Origin: Balneolaceae bacterium
GTDB lineage: Bacteria > Bacteroidota > Rhodothermia > Balneolales > Balneolaceae
Direction of reading: 5' to 3'
Assembly: GCA_034521495.1 (NCBI GenBank)
Contig: JAXHMK010000004.1
Coordinates: 124,001-188,000 of the forward strand
DNA: 64,000 bases
Part shown: positions 46,364 through 55,312 of the stretch, piece by piece
How positions within the stretch are numbered: position 1 is the first letter of the stretch
How the letters are laid out: the number at the start of each line of letters is the position of its first letter
Notes under the pieces: generated by a model
The model's database searches: none
What the model saw: only the letters and a program-made list of their open reading frames with translations
What the model was told of the DNA's origin: nothing
Translations under genes and position numbers: made by a program

Positions 46364-47281
46364 ATGGTCGATATCACACATAAATCATCTACGCTCCGGT
46401 ATGCAAAAGCGCAGGCCGTGGTAAAGGTTAGTAAACAGGAAACCATCACAGCCATTGAGCAAAAAAAGGTGCCAAAAGGAGATCTTTTTGAAATGGCCAA
46501 AGCGGCCGCGCTCTTCGCCGCCAAACGAACCAGCGATATGATTCCCGATTGCCACCCGCTGCCCATCGAATATGCCGGTGTAAACTTCACCATTGAAGAT
46601 TTAACCATTCGAATTGAAATGGAGATCAAAACCATCTACAAAACCGGGGTGGAGGTAGAGGCGATGCATGCAGCCAGTGTGGCGGCTCTCACGGCGTATG
46701 ATATGTTAAAACCGATTGATAAAGAGATCGAAATCGGCTCTATAAAACTGCTCGAGAAAAAAGGGGGAAAAAGCAGCTATTCCAAAAAACTTCGGGAAGG
46801 ACTCTCGGCCGCCGTTATTGTCTGCTCCGATTCCATCTCGAAAGGCACAAAAGAAGACCGGGCCGGAAAAGCGATCATCGCCAAACTGGAAGAGTCTGAC
46901 ATTTCCATAGCAGAATACACGATTATCCCGGATGAGAAGAGGCAGATTGTTGACCTCACCCAAAAACATGTGGATCAAAAAACAGATATGATCATCTTTA
47001 CCGGCGGCACGGGAATGTCGCCCCGTGATGTAACCCCCGAAGCGCTGCGCCCCATGCTGGACCGTGAAATTCCGGGCATCGAGGAAGCCATCCGCAGCTA
47101 TGGACAAGACCGCACGCCCTACAGCATGCTCTCCAGAAGCGTGAGCGGGCTCATTGAAGACTCCCTTGTGCTGGCCCTGCCCGGCTCAACAAACGGTGCC
47201 AAAGAAAGCATGGATGCCATCTTTCCGCACGTACTCCATATTTTCAGGGTAATGGAAGCCGCCCGGCATGATGAGTTGTGA
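46364..47281 (+). CDS. Fused MoaC-MogA bifunctional Moco biosynthesis protein
   Basis: 305 residues. Residues 1-150 are MoaC (MVDITHKSSTLRYAKAQ, MIPDCHPLPIEYAGVNFTI, MLKPIDKEIEIG), which converts the MoaA product to cyclic pyranopterin. Residues 158-305 are MogA/MoaB (AAVIVCSDSISKGTKEDR, IIFTGGTGMSPRDVTPEAL, LALPGSTNGAKES), the molybdopterin adenylyltransferase. Fusion of these domains is known in Bacteroidota and some others. Last gene of the operon; separated by 4 bp from moaE. Confidence 0.94.
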   Translation: MVDITHKSSTLRYAKAQAVVKVSKQETITAIEQKKVPKGDLFEMAKAAALFAAKRTSDMIPDCHPLPIEYAGVNFTIEDLTIRIEMEIKTIYKTGVEVEAMHAASVAALTAYDMLKPIDKEIEIGSIKLLEKKGGKSSYSKKLREGLSAAVIVCSDSISKGTKEDRAGKAIIAKLEESDISIAEYTIIPDEKRQIVDLTQKHVDQKTDMIIFTGGTGMSPRDVTPEALRPMLDREIPGIEEAIRSYGQDRTPYSMLSRSVSGLIEDSLVLALPGSTNGAKESMDAIFPHVLHIFRVMEAARHDEL

Positions 47282-47815
47282 AATTTTAGGGGTATTTGAA
47301 CACGAAGAAATTCATCTGTGAACTGACCGTTCAGAATCCAAGAGATTAAGTTATTAAGGATCTACATGAAACATTGTGGGTAAATGATTTTTTTCTCAAC
47401 AGCCTAAGTATTTTGAATATAATTGGAGAATATGAATCCTGCAGTAGGAGACGCTGTCGGCCTTGAAAAAATTGGCGGAATGAGGGAGCTGGAGGATCTG
47501 CGGGGACCTTTTATCATACCGGTGAGAAACCAATTAACAAGCGTTAAGTGCGGCGGACCATTGATAAAAGGTAGCAGAAACTCCGTGACCGCCGACAATT
47601 TTTTCACAGCCTTGAATTTTTGGTTCGTTTTGTTTCAAGACAAAATGAACAGAAAGGTTCTCCATGATCAATTGATTTGGTTTACTTACCCACAATGGTT
47701 CCCGTAGTTATTTATTTCCGCGATCAGTACTAATAGTTTGGTGTAAAATCATACAATCGTTCAATTGCCATTTATTTGAGAAATTGACTTGAATTTTCTT
47801 GCTGAAATATCCGCT
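47282..47815. other. Intergenic gap after the Moco operon, no gene seen
   Basis: A 94-residue open frame at 47423-47707 is not convincing: its composition is unlike the neighbours and it overlaps a common repeat pattern (TTGGTTCGTTTTGTTTCAAG, then ACAAAATGAAC). No terminator hairpin of high quality is visible directly after the moaC-mogA stop. Confidence 0.5.
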
Positions 47816-48121
47816 TTAAAATTCATAATGCCTTTTTTCTTCAGGTACTTTTCTTACCTGGTCAATGTTTTCGATGATACGATCAAGTGTCAGATTTAAT
47901 GCATCGGTATCCGGTAATTTACCGAAGAATAGGTCTGTTAATTCATCTTCATCTAACGATCGGATTTCGGAAATTAAGTCGGTGGCTTTATTCAGGTACT
48001 CTTCTTCGTCTTTGCAACTTGAGGCTAAAACTCCAAAACGAAGTGTCAAATCGTGGTCGAATTTTTCTGCCTCTATGATGATACCTTCATATGCCTCAGT
48101 CGATAAATCGTCAGTGTCCAT
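47816..48121 (-). CDS. Small acidic hypothetical protein
   Basis: 101 residues, predicted all-helical and acidic: DTDDLSTEAYEGIIIEAEKF, then FGVLASSCKDEEEYLNKATD, and ELTDLFFGKLPDTDAL. No family recognised. ATG at 48121, with typical neighbour-like codon use, supports it as a true gene rather than a shadow. The next gene on this strand (48479-48883) lies past an element copy. Confidence 0.65.
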   Translation of the reverse strand: MDTDDLSTEAYEGIIIEAEKFDHDLTLRFGVLASSCKDEEEYLNKATDLISEIRSLDEDELTDLFFGKLPDTDALNLTLDRIIENIDQVRKVPEEKRHYEF

Positions 48122-48308
48122 AGTCGCTTTTTTTAATCCAATTATTATTAAACAGGATGAAAAGTTGAGATCTCTTCTATCATTTCCAAACTTTCATTCA
48201 ACGATTCATTAGAGACACTACATTTATTGATTTCAGTTTCTCTATCAAAGGCTGACACTGACTTTCAAATCTGTTTTTTTCGAATTCACTACGTTTCAAA
48301 TTTATCGT

Positions 48309-48468
48309 AGAAGGCTTTGCAAAACTCTGACCGTCATCCTGAACCTGTCTGCCGAAGCTTAGTGCAAGCAGGCTTGATTCAGGATCTCCAGATACTGACT
48401 ATAAAGACGAGTGGAGAATCTGAATCGAGTTCAGTTTGACCGATAACCACGGTTTTGCAAAGCCTTCT
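48309..48468 (-). mobile_element. Terminal-inverted-repeat element (MITE-like), copy 3, with 29-bp insertion
   Basis: Inverted relative to copies 1 and 2: AGAAGGCTTTGCAAAACTC at the left, GGTTTTGCAAAGCCTTCT at the right. It is 160 rather than 131 bp because CTGTCTGCCGAAGC...GCAAGCAGG, itself a small hairpin, is inserted within the TCCTGAAC...GATTCAGGA palindrome. Fills most of the 357-bp gap 48122-48478; no gene there. Confidence 0.85.
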
Positions 48469-48478
48469 CCTATTCTTT

Positions 48479-48883
48479 CTAATGGTTTTTAAAATACCAC
48501 TTCTTGTAATGATCAATCATCTCTTTATTTTTATCCGTTTCATCCACCTCAATAAAATGAAGATAAATTTTTTTAGTTGCATTCCTTGAAGTTTTACAAG
48601 AGCATTTTATCGGTTGTTTTGATCTGTTTTCTATTATACCCTCTACTTTTATTTGAACTCTTTTTTCACCAAACATCCCATTATCGATATTGTGATATCC
48701 GACAAATGGAAATTCTAATTTTTCATTAAGAAATGTAGCATACTTCTCAATATTACCAACAGTATACTTTAACTGTAAAGATTCCAGTTCTGATAAAAAT
48801 TTCTTCCTGTTTTCTTCCTCCAGGTTTTTAAAGAAATCTTCATCAACAAATTCAATAATTATTTTCTTATCCTCTTTTGCCAT
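48479..48883 (-). CDS. Hypothetical protein, possibly CcbP-like
   Basis: 134 residues, no signal or membrane span. The middle and C-terminal pattern (LNEKLEFPFVGYH, then VQIKVEGIIENRSKQ, then IYLHFIEVDETDKNKE and a final HYKKWYFKNH) resembles the small calcium-binding CcbP family by layout; low-confidence assignment. Three Cys in KCSCKTSRNATKK region are unusual for it. AT-rich compared with the window. Single gene. Confidence 0.6.
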   Translation of the reverse strand: MAKEDKKIIIEFVDEDFFKNLEEENRKKFLSELESLQLKYTVGNIEKYATFLNEKLEFPFVGYHNIDNGMFGEKRVQIKVEGIIENRSKQPIKCSCKTSRNATKKIYLHFIEVDETDKNKEMIDHYKKWYFKNH

Positions 48884-50137
48884 CTGTTTGTTCGATTAAG
48901 TATAAATCCTGTTCTGATTAGCCTTGGTTCGTACGTATGTTTGATTCATGGTATTCTTAAAATAACAAGGGTATATATAAGAACGTAGTTACACCTCATT
49001 TTTTCATGAACTCAAACCAGTCGAATTCTAACAGTGGTTCAATATGGCACTGATATTTGAATTGGTGATTACTTAAACCCAACGACTCGAATATTTCGTG
49101 CCTGTTTAGCGACCTGAGAGTGATCGTGCTTTTCGATCTCCTGCAAGAGTCGCAAAACTTGGCTGTCATTGCAAAATGTCTGTGAACAACCGAACTCTGA
49201 CAGGATTTCACTACGTTCAAGCTCTGTCAGGTTCTCAGTTCGCGCTAAACAGATACAATATTTTCCTTTCGGGAATGCTGTGTACAGAGTACGAACATCT
49301 GTAACAATTGAGCAGCAGCTTGGTCACTATCTTTATCGTGATCTTGGTTGGCACCTCCACCTAAAACTCAATATTTCTAAAATAGCGCTGAACTTCTTTC
49401 TCACCGTTTCCATCGGTTTTCCTGCTATTCTCGTAAATCCTGGTTGTCGATTATAGATTAATTAAATTCGGCCTTGATGGGTGGAGGAATTGCATGATTT
49501 GCAGCACAGCACGGGAGAAATCGCTCTGCGCGCTCACCCTGTGAGCATTCGCAGAGTGTACCCGTGCGGGCAAACCATGCCCGGAAGCCATCACAGCCGA
49601 GAGTTTTTGATTACTTTTGGCGGTCCAAAAGTAATAGGAAAGAAATAGAATAGGGCAGTTTATGCCGTTTTAAAGCATATTTTAAAAATCTGTAATCGGT
49701 ACCTCCAATGGAATACTGGGTTCCTCTTTTATATTATATCCTGATTAATCCAGGACAAGATGTAATCCTTTTCCATTTGGGTATCACGTACTCCGACCTC
49801 ACGGGCCTGTTGTTGAATTTCTGCAGGTACAATCATGTGATTATAGCGGATTTATGGACATCCCACATTTACCACTTCTCAATGTTTTAATTGCCTCTCG
49901 TGGATTCGATAATCCTCAATTTACCTACAAGATCAATCCATTACGTATTGAAAACCAGACAGAAGAATATTTCGAATGAAGGAGATTCGACTTTACACAA
50001 CCAAAAAAAGGCTGATCATTAGCCCACAACTATCTTGTAAGATGAGAGGATGATTACTATTTGGATATAGCATTCATTGAACAGAATCTATCCTTGTAAT
50101 TGACGGAAGAGAAAACTCCCAAAGATGTAATTCCAGT
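48884..50137. other. 1.25-kb gene-poor region with decayed fragments and repeats
   Basis: No intact gene. 48996-49220 (minus) may be a decayed C-terminus (separate entry). 49490-49600 is G/C-rich, unlike its flanks. A perfect 11-bp stem ATTACTTTTGG/CCAAAAGTAAT stands at about 49610-49636. 49700-49910 has short frames without family character. It looks like a degraded insertion site. Confidence 0.5.
48996..49220 (-). pseudogene. Possible C-terminal remnant of a winged-helix/Fic-like protein
   Basis: The last about 40 residues (LNRHEIFESLGLSNHQFKYQ and CHIEPLLEFDWFEFMKK) look like a true protein end: a winged-helix tail as found at the C-terminus of Fic or AlbA_2-type proteins. The residues before it (CDSCRRSKS...) do not continue that fold, and no upstream exon-like frame is present. 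I read this as a decayed fragment. Confidence 0.35.
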
Positions 50138-53076
50138 TTAAATTCCAATATTACTATGAGCCCCTTTTTGTCTTTCTTTAAAGGTGAACTCTAATCCAAA
50201 ACCATCCTTATTTAACAACTTATAATCGGCTTCCAGTTGTCTTAACAGGAGGTGTACGATATTAAAGTCTGTATCTTTTGGATTTTCAAATTCCAATTTA
50301 TCTATTCCGGGTCCTGTGTCATGGTAACGCACGTTATAGGATCCATTGAGACTGGAAATATTTATTTGAATGTGTCCTCGCTTGTTACGGTTCAACGCAT
50401 ACTTCGCTGAATTTGTAAGTAATTCGCTTAACAACATTCCCAAAGGTGTGAGTTCATTAACATTCATCTGCAGCCTATCAACCTGCAGATCCACATGGAG
50501 CCCATCACCAACATTTATGGTATCTGTAATATGCTCAATCAAATGGTCCATATACTTTTTAACATTGATATCCACCAGATTTGATCCTTCATGCAGGAGC
50601 TTGTGGATCTCCGCAATGGAATAGATTCGGGTCATCGCCCTCTCAAGGGTTAATCGCTCGGGGCTTTGTTCATTAAGATCCTCCAGTTGCAATTCCAGAA
50701 AACCGATAATAATGGCCAGGTTATTTTTTACCCGATGGTGGATCTCCTGGACAAGCGTTTCATTGACCTGTTGTTGGCGAACTTCATCAGTAATATCCAC
50801 AATGAGCGTATCCCATTGAATCGTGCCGTTTTTCAACTGTGTGGGGCGCCCGGTTCCCCGTATCCATTTTTTTCACCCTGTGGAGTCTCTATTCGATATT
50901 CTTCATACCACGGTTGCAGCGTTTCTGCAGATTTTTCAACTGATTTAGTAAATCTGTCTAAATCTCTCTTATCAACAGATTTCCACAATTTTTCGGTTGA
51001 TTCCTTAGCTTCCTCAGTCGTAACTCCAAGTATCCGTTCAATACCGCTGCTGATATATACCATTTTATCGGTGCCATCAGATCTCAATATATACCGGTAT
51101 AAGACACCTTCGATATTATCAACAATCGCCGTGATCTGTCGTTGATTGGCGGCTAACTCTAACTCTTTTGCTTTTCGATCGGTAATATCCTGAACCACTC
51201 CATGGAGTTTAACAGTGGTTCCCTGCTCATCTGTATTGGCAAAACCATCCGCATGAATGTACTTTTCTTTGCCTTTTTCTGTGTGAAGTTTTAGATCCAA
51301 AGCATAGCTTTCTCCAGTTTCAAAGGCTCGTTCTACCATCTCATGATGAAGTTCCGCATCCTCGGGGTAATAGGCAGCCAACTCCTCATATCCCGGAGGT
51401 CCCAGGGATGGATCCCGGTCATAGATCTCATACATTTGATCTGACCAGAATATCTCTCCTGTTTGAATATCATAATCCCAATCTCCAATCTTTCCAATCC
51501 GTTGAGCTTCTTCTAATCGATGCTGCTTCTCATTTAATTGACTTACGTTATTTTTACGCTCCGTGATGTCTTCCTGGATAGAGAAAAACTTGACTACATT
51601 TCCATGCTCATCTGTAATGGGTGAAACATCCAGATCAACCCAATAGGGTTCTCCGGTCTTGGTATAGTTGAGAATTTCTGCTGTGAACTCCTCCCTGTTC
51701 TCCAACTTTTCGTGCATGAAGGCCACCGTCTGTTGGTTGGTGTCAGAACCTTGTAAAAAATCCGGTTTTTTTCCTTTTACCTCTTCAAATAGATATCCAG
51801 TTTGTTTCTCAAAAGCACGGTTCACCCATTCTATTTCCCGATCCAAAGTCGTAATAATAACTGCATCTTGTGTTTCACTGGCAACTTTCGAAAGCATCTT
51901 CATTTGGGATTCGGCTCTCTTGCGCTTGTCAATATTCTGGAAACTTCCGTATACCCGAACGCACCTTCCATTTTTGAAGACCGGTTGACCTATCGTTCGA
52001 ATCCACCGTTCATTCCCTCTGCCTGTCACAATTATAAGCTCCAGATCCCAGGGTATGCCCTGTTCTACGGCTTTTGTAAAGGCTTCAGTAATGGTATCCC
52101 GATGTTTGCCCTCCTTATAAAAGTTGAGGCCTTCGGAAAGAATGGGTTCATAGCCCTTCTTCATTTCATGAATTTTGTACACCTGGGGAGACCACATCAT
52201 TGTTGATTCAACCAGATCCACCTCCCAGTTCCCAATTTGTGCAAGATCGTTGGCACTCTCCAGAAGCTTCTGTTTATGGTCCAGTTCTTTTTTGTCCAGA
52301 AGTCGATTGATTTTCAGTGACAATATGTCCAGTACCGACTCAATCAAATGCTGTTCTTCAGTTAAAAAAGGCCCGATATCCAATGCAGATTTTTCTTCCA
52401 GGTAGATCACCTGAATGATAAGAGGGCCATTCGTTATCGTATCATTTGTAGCCGTTAATGACCATGGTGTATCTCTGTAATTCTCAGTTTGATAGCTGTT
52501 CCCATCATATTTTATAATGGCTTCTGTAATGCCCGGATATTGCAAACCTGCTGGCAAATAATCGACAACTTTGGACAATAGCTCTGAAATCGAATATTTT
52601 TGTTCATCCATTCGTGAAATTTGATGCAGGCATTGCTGCTCTTTAACTCTTTCTTGAAGATGGTGGAGAGCCACATCTCTTTGCTGCTGGATTTTAACCC
52701 TTTCCCTGTAATGTAAGATCTCTCTTACGACCACTGGTCTCAGGCGTTCAAGTTCATCCTTGTTAATATAATCGTCTGCACCCGCCACCATGATCTCCAC
52801 AGCTTTTTTCTCACCCAGATATCCAGACACCAAGATGAAGGGCAGGTCCGAATGGTTTTTCACGATGTCAAGTGCATCCTTGCCCGTAAAATCTCCCAGG
52901 TTATAATCACTAATAACCAAATCTGCCTTGTCCTGTTCCAGGGACTCCATCAGCCCGGATATGGTCTGAATACGAATGATGACCATATCCAGTTCACTTT
53001 TGGCCAACTGTAGTTCAATCAACTCCGCATCATCGGGCTGGTCTTCTATAAGCAGAACTGTGTATTCATTTTTCAT
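50138..53076 (-). pseudogene. Response-regulator/multi-PAS sensor histidine kinase split by one frameshift in an A-run
   Basis: One protein of about 978 residues in two frames. N-terminal receiver domain (phospho-acceptor Asp57 in LVISDYNL), then a GAF-like region, then several PAS domains (for example NLAQIGNWEVDL-like start near 285, and IGKIGDWDYDIQTGEIFWS near 540). The kinase part has an H-box HHRVKNNLAI of the HisKA_2/HWE kind and ATP-binding LLSELLTNSAKYAL and DTGPGID. The break is at GAAAAAAATGG (7 A): with 8 A the frame reads GEKKWIRGTGRPTQLKNG, the normal PAS end. So this is either a sequencing slip or a slippage-prone on/off switch. No partner regulator nearby. Confidence 0.85.
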
Positions 53077-53305
53077 GGTAAGTCCACCATTAAATAAAAA
53101 AGGGTTGAAGAAGTCGTTCCATAGCCAGCCTGGATTTGCTTTTGGAAAACACTATTGTATGCATGAATAGTATGGCTTGGTTGATCACCTGCAATGAATA
53201 ATGGAAAAGTAGAAAGCTCTGGAATCTCTTTTTTTATCTGTATGCCCATATCTTTCTGTTATTTTTTAAGTTCTACGAGCTTCATAAACTAACAGGCAGG
53301 TAATA

Positions 53306-53331
53306 TTTATTATTAAATATTTAATAATAAA
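53306..53331. promoter_or_regulatory. Perfect 26-bp A/T-only palindrome upstream of the kinase gene
   Basis: TTTATTATTAAAT followed by its exact reverse complement ATTTAATAATAAA, 230 bp upstream of the kinase start. Could be a dimeric operator, a nucleoid-protein site or a weak terminator; nothing around identifies which. Confidence 0.45.
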
Positions 53332-53415
53332 AATCCATTTTTTTATCAAATGCTAAAAACAACGTATCAGTATTCATGCTGTAGCGTATTGTCCTCCCCA
53401 TTCAGATATGTTTTA

Positions 53416-53524
53416 GGAGGCTTTGAAATACCCATCTGTCGGTTGTTTTTACCGGCTGATGGGTGTCCCCAACCCGTCAGCCCGCACATACAGCGTGCAG
53501 ACGGGCAGTAATGCAAAGCCCTCT
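53416..53524. repeat. Short inverted-repeat element with two internal hairpins
   Basis: Ends GGAGGCTTTG ... CAAAGCCCTC are close to those of the 131-bp element family, but the interior differs: CCCATC-TGTCGGT/ACCGGC-TGATGGG and CCCGTC ... GACGGG with GCAC/GTGC. Possibly a related family using the same transposase. Confidence 0.55.
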
Positions 53525-54059
53525 TTTATTTGGACAGATCACTTGAATGATAGGTTGTCGTGTTATTCCAAACCCTTCACTATAATCAGGGCTTCTTCAA
53601 AAAATCGAAGAGTTTTTAAATGCCACAGCTTTAAAAGTATCCTCTTCATCTAATGTCACCCCGGTAAATGTATATCTGCCCTGCAACCGTAGTTGATCGA
53701 GGTAGTGAGACAGGTATTTATATCTATTGGAGTGATTCATTTTTTTTCTTAGAAACAAGTTTAGCCTCCCTGACTGCGTTACGAAGATGGATCTTCGAAA
53801 CGAGCAAAAATGAGGGAATTGGAGTTAATTTAAAAGATTGAATATCGCCTTTCGCTAAAGCATTATAGTGACAGTAAGATGGACCTTCGTAACTTGTGTT
53901 AAGTCAAATATGAAATGTATGAAGCAACCTGTCAGCACCCACTGGATCTGACAGCGTTGATTTCTTGACGCTGACAGAAACCCGGAAAAGCACCGGGAAT
54001 GCTGTCAGGTCTATATCCGACAAATGAGAATTGACATGACATTAGCAGATCATCATCAC

Positions 54060-54190
54060 AGAAGGCTTTGCAAAACTATGACCGTCATCCTGAACTTGAT
54101 TCAGGATCTCCTGATACTGGCTATAAAGACGAATGGAGAATCTGAATCGAGTTCAGATTGACCAATAACCACGGTTTTGCAAAGCCCTCT
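54060..54190 (-). mobile_element. 131-bp terminal-inverted-repeat element (MITE-like), copy 4
   Basis: AGAAGGCTTTGCAAAACTA at the left and GGTTTTGCAAAGCCCTCT at the right; inverted relative to copies 1 and 2 and of the same length, lacking the insertion seen in copy 3. Confidence 0.85.
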
Positions 54191-54266
54191 GTTCATGTAA
54201 GCTTCCTGCATTTAATGATGTCATTATAATCCCTAAAAATAAATTAACAGCTTCTTATCAGAGTAT

Positions 54267-54491
54267 TTACAAACCACACATACCGCCGGAACAGCAACCT
54301 CCAGTAGTAGGTGGCGTGGAAGATTCACTTTTTGAATCAGTGAGGGCGATTCCGCTAAACACCTGCGTAAACTCTTTTGATGAGCAGTTCTCACATTGCA
54401 GTGATGATACCATTTCCTGCTTTTTATCGTACGATGAGCGGAACTCGATGATCTCTCCACAATCGACACACTTATATTCGTATAAAGGCAT
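54267..54491 (-). CDS. FmdB-type small zinc-ribbon protein
   Basis: 74 residues. Zinc-ribbon Cys8, Cys11, Cys33 and Cys36 (YEYKCVDCGEIIEF and LQCENCSSKEFTQVFSG), matching FmdB regulatory-type proteins. The C-terminus GGCCSGGMCGL adds three Cys and Gly residues. Family members are of uncertain function; some are adjacent to metal and formamidase genes. Here it faces away from the arsenic cluster that starts at 54671. Confidence 0.85.
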   Translation of the reverse strand: MPLYEYKCVDCGEIIEFRSSYDKKQEMVSSLQCENCSSKEFTQVFSGIALTDSKSESSTPPTTGGCCSGGMCGL

Positions 54492-54670
54492 GATGCTGAA
54501 ATTTTTTGTTGAAAATTAACTTTTTGATCCGAATTAAATCAAACAGAAAGAAATCAGCCTGTAATTCGGAGTGTTTTGTCTAAATATAGAAAATTTTTTA
54601 ATGAGTGTCTTTTTCAGCTATTCAGAAATAAATCAAGGGAAAGAAGAATTGTGATTGGAAATCACTATCA

Positions 54671-54692
54671 TTAATCGTATTTTTACGATTAA
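54671..54692. promoter_or_regulatory. ArsR-like operator before the chimeric ars relic
   Basis: TTAATCGTA-TTTT-TACGATTAA: perfect 9-bp arms with 4-bp spacer. Contains the same ATCGTA...TACGAT core as the sites at 31330, 57208 and 62131. It lies about 90 bp upstream of the arsD' start. Confidence 0.8.
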
Positions 54693-54779
54693 ATAAAAGG
54701 CTTGCTAATCCGAATAAAAAAATAGCATGAGATCCGAAATTAAGATTGGATGTTTTAAACCATCACAGACAGATAAAAC

Positions 54780-55287
54780 ATGACAACTCAGACAGACACG
54801 AAAACAATTTTAGAAGTTTATGATCCGGCAATGTGTTGCAGTACCGGCGTCTGCAGCCCGAATGTAGACGACGAAATTGTCAGTTTTGCAAATGATGTAA
54901 AATGGTTAAAGACGCAGGGGGTAGAAGTAAAACGTTATAACTTGGGACAGGAGCCGGAAGCGTTTTAAAATGAATCCACAGGTTCTCTCAAGGCTGCAAA
55001 AGAAAGGCACTGAATGTTTGCCACTCATTTTAGTAAATGTAGATGTGGTATCAGAGGGCGGCCACCCCGGAAGGATTACAATTCTGAAAATTTTAATGGA
55101 GCGAGATTCTTGTTTCTGCGGTGATATTGCTGATGTTCTTCCTCTGGCACAATCTACTATATCACAACACTTGAAAGCTCTGAAAGAAGTCGAATTAATC
55201 TCAAGAACTGTAGATAGCGTTCGTACCTGTTACTGTCTTAATCCGGATGCAATTAGTGAACTAAATAATATATTATTAATCCTCTAA
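54780..55287 (+). pseudogene. Chimeric relic: arsD 5' part joined to arsR 3' part
   Basis: The first about 280 bp are a near copy of arsD at 57256 (YDPAMCCSTGVC; NDVKWLKTQGVEVKRYNLG), but an extra T in GCGTTTT (54963-54966) creates a stop at 54966. The frame continues at 54970 with MNPQVLSRLQKKGTECLPL, then after EGGHPGR changes to the C-terminal half of an ArsR (MERDSCFCGDIADVLPLAQ, STISQHLKALKEVELI, TVDSVRTCYCLN). The junction lies where ArsD has GGYPDR and ArsR has GHPAR, so recombination at short homology is likely. If the second frame is translated it would retain a DNA-binding helix without a normal N-terminus. Confidence 0.8.
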
Positions 55288-55312
55288 ACTTGTTAAAACC
55301 TGCTGCTGACTT

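Larger units (their letters stand above)
53077..54266. other. 1.2-kb repeat-rich gap, no gene seen
   Basis: Holds the kinase promoter region, a perfect 26-bp A/T palindrome (53306-53331), a MITE-like element with different interior (53416-53524), hairpins such as ACGAAGATGGATCTTCG (about 53781), repeated CTGACAG blocks near 53935-54010, and element copy 4 (54060-54190). Short open frames, for example 53423-53653, cross the repeats and look non-coding. Confidence 0.6.

Noticed and set aside
47423-47707. 94-codon open frame
   Set aside because: Crosses a common repeat pattern, has no family features and no plausible start signal.
49169-49456. 95-codon open frame on the plus strand
   Set aside because: Composition unlike a protein, no start signal, in a degraded region.
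53423-53653. 76-codon open frame
   Set aside because: Lies across the hairpins of the 53416-53524 element.
13140-54190. CRISPR array
   Set aside because: The repeats are far apart, inverted in part, and have no regular spacers; no cas genes.
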